DNA of 64,000 nucleotides from DP-19 sp041488235 (GTDB lineage Bacteria > Desulfobacterota > Binatia > UTPRO1). The translations under genes were made by a program, and so were the position numbers. This document shows, one piece after another, positions 26,690 through 32,698 of the stretch (position 1 is its first letter; the number at the start of each line of letters is the position of its first letter). The notes beneath the pieces were generated by a model that saw only the letters and a program-made list of their open reading frames with translations, was not told the origin of the DNA and searched no databases. The DNA is taken from NCBI GenBank assembly GCA_041488235.1, contig JBGPOW010000001.1, positions 1 through 64,000 on the forward strand. Reading direction: 5' to 3'.

Positions 26690-27698
26690 GTGAACGTCCT
26701 CTCGTCTGAGAAGCAAACCCGCGTGATCGCCGCTCTCACTGAAGGCTGCTCCGTCCGCGCGACCGAGCGTCTGACCGACGTGCATCAGGAGACGATTCTC
26801 AACCTGAGCCGCCGCGTCGGCGAGGGCTGCCACCGTCTCCTCGACGGCATGCTCCGTGGCCTTCAGGTCGGCGTGATCGAGCTCGACGAGCAGTGGTCGT
26901 TTATCGGCTGCAAGCAGAAGAACGTCCGCGACGGCGAGCGCGAGCGCGGCGACTCGTGGCTCTTCATCGCGCTCGATGCGACTAGCAAGGCCGTCCTCAG
27001 CTACCGCATCGGCAAGCGCACGACGCAGAACACGATGGCGCTCGCGCAGGACTTGCACGCGCGGCTCGTGAACCGGCCGCAGATCACGGCCGATGGATTC
27101 GTGCCCTACGTCAACGCCATCGCCGACGTGTTCGACCGCAAGGTGGACTTCGCGCAGCTCATGAAGCACTACGGCACGCCGGCCGGAAACGAGGCGGCGG
27201 TGCGCTACTCCCCGGGCTCCATAAGAGGCATCGAGAAGCAGGTCGTCTGCGGCGCACCCGACGAGACGAAGATCAGCACCTCGTACGTCGAACGCTTCAA
27301 CCTCTCGACGCGGATGCACCTCCGGCGCTTCACGCGGCTCACGAACGCGTTCTCGAAAAAGCTCGCGAACCACCGCGCGGCGATCGCGCTGCACCTTGCG
27401 TACTACAACCTGGTGGCGCATCCACGAAACGATCCGCTGCACGCCCGCGATGGCGCTCGGCGTGACCGATCATCCGTGGACCGTGGCCGAGCTGGTCGAG
27501 GCGGCGCTCAGCGCGCCGGAACCGACGCCGCTCCTTCCGACGCAGCCGCCGCTCCCGTTCGGCATGAGCGCCGGGCGCGCGAAGGGTACGTGGGGCGGTG
27601 CGCTCGCGGATCGGCCGAGGCCGACCAAGAACAAGGGCAACCCTGGGCCGAAAAGATTCCGGGTGATCAAGGGCGGGCGCGATCGCGCGGGGTCGTAG
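26690..27698 (+). pseudogene. IS1-family-like DDE transposase, frameshifted copy
   Basis: The coding sequence starts at GTG 26690 (NVLSSEKQTRVIAALTEG) with an N-terminal helix-turn-helix (CSVRATERLTDVHQETILNL). The IS1-type catalytic region has ELDEQWSF, ITADGFVPY and SYVERFNLSTRMHLRRFTR as the D, D and E blocks. Compared with the intact copy at 29750-30748, one extra G near 27412-27416 shifts the frame after YYNLV; the remaining codons (IRCTPAMALGVTDHPWT to KGGRDRAGS) continue in another frame to 27698. The break removes the C-terminal third, so this copy is probably inactive unless frameshifting rescues it. A GC hairpin overlaps the stop. Confidence 0.85.
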
Positions 27699-27825
27699 CC
27701 CCTGCGCGGGGCAATCCTTGACGCTAGCAAGTGCTGTGCTACGCTTCGATCGAATTGCTGAGCAATCAACTCCTCGTAGTTGAATGGACTTTGGGCGCAG
27801 GGCATAGTCGTCGGTAGGAGGCCAG

Positions 27826-28065
27826 ATGCATTCAGACTTCCTTTTCGCCCGCCCTTCCAGACTCGCAGGATTGGCGCGTCTACTCGATTTCTTCGGGACG
27901 TTCGACGACTACAACACGAGTCCGTCACGCCCGCTCGCTGACGCGCGCGCGGTATATACTGACTGGGTCGTTACGGCAGACGACATTCGCAACGCGATGG
28001 CCGCCGTGAAGGCGCTGGAGCGTGACCCAAGTCAGGGCGAGTTATTCCCAGCAGTCGCTGGGTAG
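27826..28065 (+). CDS. Small accessory protein, unknown function
   Basis: A 79-residue protein without a domain I recognise (FLFARPSRLAGLARLLDFFG, VVTADDIRNAMAAVKALERDP). A strong ribosome site, TAGGAGG, lies just before the ATG. The next gene starts immediately after its stop codon, so the two are probably co-expressed as an accessory pair. Confidence 0.6.
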   Translation: MHSDFLFARPSRLAGLARLLDFFGTFDDYNTSPSRPLADARAVYTDWVVTADDIRNAMAAVKALERDPSQGELFPAVAG

Positions 28066-28503
28066 ATGAGCAAGAAGGGCCGGGACCGGCAACTCGCTCA
28101 TCAGCGTCAGCAGATCACTGCTCAGCGGCGCCTTGAGATCTTCCAGGGTCCGCTTCCCTCTCCCGACGTCCTGATTCGCTACAACGATGCGGTTCCTAAC
28201 GGAGCTGAGCGTATCCTTGTCATGGCCGAAGGGCAGGCGACTCACCGTCAGGGGCTGGAGCGCGCTGTCGTCAACGGCAACATCCGAGCGCAGGCCCGCG
28301 CTCAGCGCTACGGGCTAGTAATCATCCTTGCGGTCGTCGCTGTTGGCGCGTGGCTGATGTCGCAGGGAAAGGACGGCTACGGGTTCGGTACGATCCTCGC
28401 GGGACTCGCCAGCCTCGTAGGCGTGTTCATGTGGGGCCGGTATCGCCAAGAACGTGAACGGCGGGAAAAGGCAGAGCAGTTTCAAGGCTCACCCGTCGGA
28501 TAG
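28066..28503 (+). CDS. DUF2335-type membrane protein
   Basis: A 145-residue protein. The block FQGPLPSPDVLIRYNDAVPNGAERIL with MAEGQATHRQGLE matches the DUF2335 family of predicted inner-membrane proteins found mainly in mobile or accessory regions. Two hydrophobic segments (about 87-103 and 109-125) are separated by a short Gly-rich turn, and both ends are basic. Function unknown. It abuts the preceding gene with no gap. Confidence 0.78.
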   Translation: MSKKGRDRQLAHQRQQITAQRRLEIFQGPLPSPDVLIRYNDAVPNGAERILVMAEGQATHRQGLERAVVNGNIRAQARAQRYGLVIILAVVAVGAWLMSQGKDGYGFGTILAGLASLVGVFMWGRYRQERERREKAEQFQGSPVG

Positions 28504-28590
28504 AGCGTCGCGACTTCCCGCTACGACTCACGACGGCGAACGGCAATCGCGCTGTTGGCGTTAGGTGGTCGGATTCGCCCGCGTCACGGG

Positions 28591-28664
28591 GGTGCTCGGA
28601 TTTGACGCCCAGGGTGCTCGGATTCGGCGGCGCGACGGCCAGAACCGAGCAGTACCCGACTAGC
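28591..28664. repeat. Repeat cluster at the junction of two island cassettes
   Basis: GGTGCTCGGATTTGACG (28591-28607) and GGTGCTCGGATT (28613-28624) are inverted relative to the left cluster, while CCGAGCAGTAC (28645-28655) is in the same orientation as 26435-26445. The last runs into CAGTACCCGACTAGC (28650-28664), a 15-mer repeated exactly at 32602-32616. Confidence 0.65.
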
Positions 28665-28835
28665 GGTACTGTCCTAACTAGGACACCCGCGGATTGAAAG
28701 TAGGACACTCGCGTCTACTGGCCAAAATCGGGGGGGCCGTTTTTTCCTCGACGGCCACCCCTCGACCGTGGCACCCTGCGCGCACCAAATCTCGGCCGCC
28801 CCCGTCGGGCCCCCTAACGCCAGGAGGATTAGCCC

Positions 28836-29678
28836 ATGTTCCGCGTCTCTCGTCTGCTCGTCGCCGCCTCGCTCACACTCGCCGCTGCGTCGCCCGCGCG
28901 CGCCGGAACGCTCAAGTGCCCCGCCGACTCGGTGAAGGTCGGCAACGCCTGCATCGACCTCTACGAGACCAGTGTCTGGCAGATCGCCCCGTCAAACACG
29001 TCCCTCGTCAAGGCGGTGCAGAAAGGCAAGGCGACGCTCGCCACCCTGACTGCGGGCGGCGCCGTGCAGCTCGGCTGCACCTTCGCACCATTCAGTCAGA
29101 CGGCCTATCCGACGAATTTCCCGAATAGCGGCCAGTGGACGCCGGTCCTCGGATCGGTGCCGCCGAGCCCGGGCGTCTACGCGGTCTCGATCCCCGGCGT
29201 GCTGCCGAGCTCGTGCATCACCTGGTTCCAAGCGGCACAGGCGTGCGGCGTCTCGGGGAAGCGTTTACTCACGAATCTTGAGTGGCAGAATGCGGCGGCG
29301 GGGACGCCCGATCCGGGAACGGACAACGGCACGACGGACTGCAACATCTCCACCGCCGGCAACCCGGTGAACACCGGATCGCGATCGAACTGCAAGTCGA
29401 GCTGGGGCGCGTTCGACATGGTCGGCAACGTCGACGAGTGGGTGGCGGATTGGGCGGATCTCAACACGACGGGCTGCACCGATTCGACGACCTTCTTCGG
29501 CTTCGCCGGCACCGGTGATCAAATATGTTTCGGCGGGGACGGTAGTCCGAAAGCTCCGGGGGCGTTGCGTCGCGGCGGCATTTGGGTCAGCGGCGCGGGC
29601 GCCGGCGTCTTCTCCGTGAATGCCGCCTTCGGTCCGGCGTTCTCGTTCCTCAACGTCGGGTTCCGCTGTGCCCGCTGA
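28836..29678 (+). CDS. SUMF1/FGE-domain (C-type-lectin-fold) exported protein with variable-region-like C-terminus
   Basis: A 280-residue protein with a signal peptide (RLLVAASLTLAAASPARA) and one formylglycine-generating-enzyme/sulfatase-modifying domain: CITWFQAAQACGVSGKRLLT, EWQNAAAG, WGAFDMVGNVDEWVADW. The C-terminus reads RRGGIWVSGAGAGVFSVN...NVGFRCAR, the place and form of a diversity-generating-retroelement variable region: RGG start, GFR end, and varying residues encoded by codons ending in C or T. No reverse transcriptase or template repeat is in the window. AGGAGG precedes the ATG. Catalysis is not expected; a displayed binding protein is more likely. Confidence 0.8.
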   Translation: MFRVSRLLVAASLTLAAASPARAGTLKCPADSVKVGNACIDLYETSVWQIAPSNTSLVKAVQKGKATLATLTAGGAVQLGCTFAPFSQTAYPTNFPNSGQWTPVLGSVPPSPGVYAVSIPGVLPSSCITWFQAAQACGVSGKRLLTNLEWQNAAAGTPDPGTDNGTTDCNISTAGNPVNTGSRSNCKSSWGAFDMVGNVDEWVADWADLNTTGCTDSTTFFGFAGTGDQICFGGDGSPKAPGALRRGGIWVSGAGAGVFSVNAAFGPAFSFLNVGFRCAR

Positions 29679-29736
29679 GTCGTCCCGGGCTTTGGCCCTT
29701 TGACAGTTTGATCTTTGGCTCTCCTCGGGTGTGGAG

Positions 29737-29768
29737 GGGCGGGCGGCTGTTACGGCTGCCGCCCGCCC
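29737..29768. repeat. 11-bp inverted repeat over the 3' end of the second transposase
   Basis: GGGCGGGCGGC (29737-29747) pairs exactly with 29758-29768 across a 10-nt loop. The stem covers the stop codon of the minus-strand transposase. A similar GC hairpin overlaps the end of the first copy near 27685-27715. No T-tract follows in the transposase direction. Confidence 0.7.
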
Positions 29769-30748
29769 TTGATCACGCGGAAGCGTTTCGGTCCTAGATT
29801 ACCGCGCGTCTTGTTCGGCCGCGGGCGATCCGCCAGCGCGCCGCCCCAGGTGTTCTTCGCGCGACCGGCGCTCATGCCTCTGATCGGCTCCGGCGCGGGC
29901 GCCATCGGCGGCGCCGTCGGCGCGCTCAACGCCGCGTCGATCAACTCGCCGATCGTCCACACGTGGTCAGTGATGCCGAGCGCCATTGCAGGCGTGCAGC
30001 GCAACGCCTCGTGGACGCGGCAGAGATTGTAGTGGGCGATGTGCAGCGCAATCGCGGCCTGGTGATTCGCGAGCTTCTTCGAGAAGCCGTTCGTCAGGCG
30101 CGTGAACCGGCGTGACGCCATCCGCGTCGTCAAGTTGAAACGCTCGACGTAGCTCGTGCTGATCTTCGTGGGGTCTGGGTCGCCCTGAAGCACGGTGCGC
30201 TCCGTGCTTCTTATCTTGCCCGGTGAGTAGCGAACCGCGGCCTCGTTTCCGATCGTCACGGCGTAGTTCTTCACGATGGTCGCGAAGTCCACGTCGTCGC
30301 CGAACGCGCGCTCGATTGCATCGGGGTACGCGGACCAGCCGTCCGCCGTGATCTGCGGCCGGTTGAGCACCCGTGCGCGGAGATCGGAGACGATGGCGCG
30401 GGTGTTCTCGGTGCTGCGCTTCCCGACGACGTACGTCAGGACGGCCTTGCTCGTCGCATCGAGCGCGAGGAACAAGTAGCAGTCGCCGTATTCCTTCGGA
30501 TCTTCGGGGCGGACGCGCTTCGCCTTCTTGAACAAAAACGACCAGCTCTCATCAAGCTCGATTACGCTGACCTGAAGGTTGCGGAGCATGCCGTCGAGCA
30601 GCCGACGGCATCCGTCGCCGACCTGGACGCCGAGCCGCATCACGGTGTCGCGGTGCGTGTCGGTCAGGCGCTCCGTCGCGCGGATCGAGCAACCTTCCGT
30701 CAGCGCGCCGACGATGCGGGTTTGGGTCTCACGAGAGAGGGTATTCAC
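29750..30748 (-). CDS. IS1-family-like DDE transposase, intact copy
   Basis: A 332-residue transposase. The N-terminal helix-turn-helix (CSIRATERLTDTHRDTVMRL) is followed by the IS1-type catalytic core with ELDESWSF, ITADGWSAY and SYVERFNLTTRMASRRFTR supplying D, D and E, and the C-terminal HEALRCTPAMALGITDHVWT. It is clearly related to, but not identical with, the frameshifted copy at 26690-27698. The start is GTG 30748, 8 nt after GGAGGAAGG; upstream codons are less likely. Conserved sequence continues about 80 nt upstream to a hairpin at 30826-30855. Clear terminal inverted repeats of IS1 type were not found. Confidence 0.88.
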   Translation of the reverse strand: MNTLSRETQTRIVGALTEGCSIRATERLTDTHRDTVMRLGVQVGDGCRRLLDGMLRNLQVSVIELDESWSFLFKKAKRVRPEDPKEYGDCYLFLALDATSKAVLTYVVGKRSTENTRAIVSDLRARVLNRPQITADGWSAYPDAIERAFGDDVDFATIVKNYAVTIGNEAAVRYSPGKIRSTERTVLQGDPDPTKISTSYVERFNLTTRMASRRFTRLTNGFSKKLANHQAAIALHIAHYNLCRVHEALRCTPAMALGITDHVWTIGELIDAALSAPTAPPMAPAPEPIRGMSAGRAKNTWGGALADRPRPNKTRGNLGPKRFRVIKGGRQP

Positions 30749-30825
30749 GGGTGTTGCCTTCCTCCGAGGGGCGACCCACAATCGAAGCGTCTGACGGCAT
30801 CGGGTGGGTAACCGCTCGGTGTTGG

Positions 30826-30860
30826 CCCCGCTCTCGGCTCCAACCGGGAGCGGGGTTTTT
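30826..30860 (+). terminator. Hairpin with T-tract upstream of the second transposase
   Basis: CCCCGCTCTCGG (30826-30837) pairs, with one mismatch, with CCGGGAGCGGGG (30844-30855) and is followed by five T (30856-30860). In the plus direction it is a rho-independent terminator that would stop transcripts antisense to the transposase. In the minus direction it is the conserved 5' hairpin of the transposase unit. Confidence 0.7.
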
Positions 30861-30890
30861 GTTTGCGGTCCACTTGCTCACGAGACGAAT

Positions 30891-30947
30891 GTTGCCACAT
30901 TCGTCCTACGTAGTCAAGCGTTGACGCCGTAGGCTTTCTGTGGCAAC
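30891..30947. promoter_or_regulatory. Interrupted palindrome, probable operator of the small DNA-binding gene
   Basis: GTTGCCACA (30891-30899) pairs with TGTGGCAAC (30939-30947), and CCTACG (30905-30910) pairs with CGTAGG (30928-30933). The symmetric arrangement ends 8 nt before the ATG of the 55-residue ribbon-helix-helix-like protein. It is the place expected for an autoregulatory operator; an attachment or replication site is the alternative. Confidence 0.55.
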
Positions 30948-30955
30948 AATCGTCC

Positions 30956-31123
30956 ATGCCTAAACCCAAACGAAAGCCGAAGGCCCTCCGGAAAGAGGAC
31001 TCCATTCGGATTCGCGTCTCGGCCGAGCAAAAAAAGACGCTGACGGCCGCTGCCGAGCGGGCGGGCCTGGACGTGTCGTCCTGGCTCCGCACGCTCGGCA
31101 TGCGGGAGGCCGCTAGCGGCTAA
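30956..31123 (+). CDS. Small ribbon-helix-helix-like DNA-binding protein
   Basis: A 55-residue basic protein. After the Lys-rich start (MPKPKRKPKALRK) the segment SIRIRVSAEQKKTLTAAAER followed by AGLDVSSWLRTLGMREA has the strand-helix-helix pattern of antitoxin, Arc or MobC-like ribbon-helix-helix proteins. No partner toxin is adjacent. The large palindrome upstream suggests that it represses its own promoter. Confidence 0.6.
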   Translation: MPKPKRKPKALRKEDSIRIRVSAEQKKTLTAAAERAGLDVSSWLRTLGMREAASG

Positions 31124-31223
31124 GCCCGCGTCTTCTCACGCCCCAGCGGCGGATCTTCGTGCGATACGTACTGATCCACGCGGGCGTGATGCCGGCCATC
31201 CACCTGAGTACCCGTGCTCTCAT
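31113..31223 (-). CDS. Possible 36-residue micro-protein
   Basis: A short frame (starts MRARVLRWMAGITPAWI, then Arg-rich) has a good ribosome site, GGTGGAGGT, 5 nt before its ATG. Its 3' end overlaps the end of the 55-residue gene on the other strand. There is no recognisable domain; only the ribosome site argues for it. Confidence 0.25.
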   Translation of the reverse strand: MRARVLRWMAGITPAWISTYRTKIRRWGVRRRGLSR

Positions 31224-31304
31224 GGGTACACCTCCACCTCTTCAAAAAGGCGGCGGAATGTGGAAGGATCGCGGTTAGTTGGTTCTTCCGCGAGCTTCGT
31301 TTCC

Positions 31305-31362
31305 CGTCGCTCGTTGCAGTTCTGGCGAACTGCGTGCCGAGGTCTTGAACACCTCGGCACGC
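31305..31362. other. Tandem hairpins in a gene-poor stretch
   Basis: GCAGTT/AACTGC (within 31315-31332) and a perfect 12-bp stem, GCGTGCCGAGGT (31332-31343) with 31351-31362 around loop CTTGAAC, follow the stop of the minus-strand gene at 31388. They may terminate that transcript or form a structured RNA. Apart from these and the weak micro-ORF, I see nothing else in 31124-31387. Confidence 0.45.
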
Positions 31363-31387
31363 ATCGCCGCTCCCGCCCAGCAGCAAA

Positions 31388-31585
31388 CTAAGTCACGGCC
31401 TCGTTGACACCTCCGTTTCGCGCGCCTCGATGCGCGCGAGTTTTCTCGCGGATGGCCTTCTGCACCGCGTCGGCAACGAAGGCTTCCATGGTCGTGTCGC
31501 ATCGCGCGGCGACGATCTTGACCTCGTTGCGGAACGATTTGCTAACCCGGACGGCGAGCAGGACCGCGTGTTGTTCGGACTTCAT
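31388..31585 (-). CDS. Small ribbon-helix-helix-like regulator
   Basis: A 65-residue protein; LLAVRVSKSFRNEVKIVAAR followed by CDTTMEAFVADAVQKAIREK fits a ribbon-helix-helix strand plus two helices, as in plasmid ParD/CopG proteins. The start at ATG 31585 has GAGG 8 nt upstream; ATG 31591 is too close to it. It is divergent from the CGNR-like gene, and repeated GTCTGACG words lie in the shared 85-bp intergenic region. Confidence 0.6.
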   Translation of the reverse strand: MKSEQHAVLLAVRVSKSFRNEVKIVAARCDTTMEAFVADAVQKAIREKTRAHRGARNGGVNEAVT

Positions 31586-31602
31586 ACCCATACCCTCGCA
31601 CA

Positions 31603-31652
31603 GTCTGACGGGTAACTCTAGCTTTTTAGCCGTCAGGTGATACCGTCTGACG
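31603..31652. promoter_or_regulatory. GTCTGACG repeats in a divergent promoter region
   Basis: GTCTGACG occurs at 31603-31610 and 31645-31652, with the inverted half CGTCAG at 31631-31636. The sites lie between the divergent starts at 31585 and 31671 and are good candidates for binding by the small ribbon-helix-helix protein. Confidence 0.5.
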
Positions 31653-31670
31653 CAGAAAAGTAACGCGCAC

Positions 31671-32579
31671 ATGGCCGAGTCCAGTCAGACACGTGGAAAC
31701 GAGCGGCGAACCGACGCGATGCATTCGCTTGCGCGCGCCGTCGCGTTCGCCAATCTCGACTTGGAATGCCCGGAAGCGCAGTGGGAAACGCAACGCCACA
31801 TCGTCGGCACTAAGGCGACGCCGCTGCGCGTACTCTGCCACTTTCGATTCCCGGATGAATTCGGGCGCGCTTTGCGGATGCCACCCGGCGGTCGCGAGGC
31901 CAAAGTGACGAGCGGTCCCCGGCAGCTCGTGCCGATTGACCTGCTCGACACTGAAGACCCGCTGGAAGCGCAGCGCCACATGCGCACGCTCCTCACGGAC
32001 ATCATCACGGGCAACTCGCGCGGCGTCATCGCCGCGTTGCAGTCGGTCACGGTTTCCGTCCGTATGGGTGTCGCGATGGCCCGCGACGACACGAAGCGGT
32101 CCCGGCCATCACGGCGTCATCCGTCGCTGGACGTGTGGTATGAGTCGCCGCTCGGCTACGACGAGCTGCGCTACGGTGTCGTGCTCGGTGGGGTCGCTAC
32201 GCTCTATCACCGCCTCGGCCGATGCCGGTCGTGCAATCGGTTCATCCTCGCCAAGACCGACCGTCCAGTACGGTACTGTGCTAACCGGGAGTGCCAGCCG
32301 CGCGGAGCGCCCAAGCCGCGCGGAAAGGCGCCGAGCGTAACAGCCGGCTACAAGCGCCAACAGCGCGCGCGGCAACAGCGGTGGGACGAGCATCGCGACC
32401 GCATGCGAGCGGCGTTGAACGGCACGCCGTCCGTGCGCGGCCTCACGAAGCTCGTGCGCCAGGGAGAACGACTGTTGGAGGAGTGCTTCCGGTGGAAGGA
32501 GTCACCAGCGCGGAAAGATGCGGCGCGCGTGCTGGATCAAGCCCGCGACCGAATTAGGACACTCGGAGCTTCAACTTAG
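31671..32579 (+). CDS. CGNR-like zinc-finger protein, unknown function
   Basis: A 302-residue soluble protein. Residues about 183-212 (CRSCNRFILAKTDRPVRYC, then ANREC) form a CxxC...CxxxxC zinc site like that of CGNR-type proteins, which are thought to bind nucleic acid. The N-terminal 180 residues are unassigned, and the C-terminus is Arg/Lys/Gln-rich (KRQQRARQQRWDEHRDR). It may be a regulator or defence-related protein carried by the cassette; this is inference. Its TAG stop lies inside a TAGGACAC terminal repeat (32577), so the gene reaches the cassette end. Confidence 0.6.
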   Translation: MAESSQTRGNERRTDAMHSLARAVAFANLDLECPEAQWETQRHIVGTKATPLRVLCHFRFPDEFGRALRMPPGGREAKVTSGPRQLVPIDLLDTEDPLEAQRHMRTLLTDIITGNSRGVIAALQSVTVSVRMGVAMARDDTKRSRPSRRHPSLDVWYESPLGYDELRYGVVLGGVATLYHRLGRCRSCNRFILAKTDRPVRYCANRECQPRGAPKPRGKAPSVTAGYKRQQRARQQRWDEHRDRMRAALNGTPSVRGLTKLVRQGERLLEECFRWKESPARKDAARVLDQARDRIRTLGAST

Positions 32580-32601
32580 GACACTGGCGGGGAAGATAGG
32601 A

Positions 32602-32616
32602 CAGTACCCGACTAGC
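32602..32616. repeat. Right copy of the 15-bp direct repeat flanking the cassette
   Basis: CAGTACCCGACTAGC is identical to 28650-28664. It overlaps the last two bases of the right TAGGACA tip and ends 7 nt before the ffh -35 box. It marks the right border of the accessory island. Confidence 0.8.
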
Positions 32617-32623
32617 ATTTGCG

Positions 32624-32651
32624 TTGACTTACCGGGCGACGGTCCTATAGG
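32624..32651 (+). promoter_or_regulatory. Promoter of ffh
   Basis: -35 TTGACT (32624-32629), 16-nt spacer, -10 TATAGG (32646-32651). Transcription would begin near 32658, which supports the downstream GTG start of ffh at 32699. The mobile cassette ends only 7-20 nt upstream. Confidence 0.7.
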
Positions 32652-32698
32652 TTTTCGTGTTTTCGTCCGGCGCTCGGGTGCGCCGTACCGATACCATC

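Larger units (their letters stand above)
28670..32603. mobile_element. 3.9-kb cassette bounded by TGTCCTA...TAGGACA ends
   Basis: The left tip is TGTCCTA (28670-28676), with TAGGACAC-type repeats at 28679 and 28701. The right tip is TAGGACA (32597-32603), with TAGGACAC at 32555 and 32577. GTAC lies directly outside both tips (28666-28669 and 32604-32607), and the 15-mer CAGTACCCGACTAGC occurs at 28650-28664 and 32602-32616. The cassette carries the SUMF1-like gene, an intact IS1-like transposase, two small ribbon-helix-helix-like genes and a CGNR-like gene. The end structure resembles IS21-like elements, but no istA or istB is present, so it looks like a non-autonomous derivative. Exact borders are inferred. 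Confidence 0.55.

Noticed and set aside
26340..26693. 117-codon frame upstream of the first transposase
   Set aside because: It spans the repeats and hairpins, has no ribosome site or domain, and its homologous region at the second transposase is interrupted.
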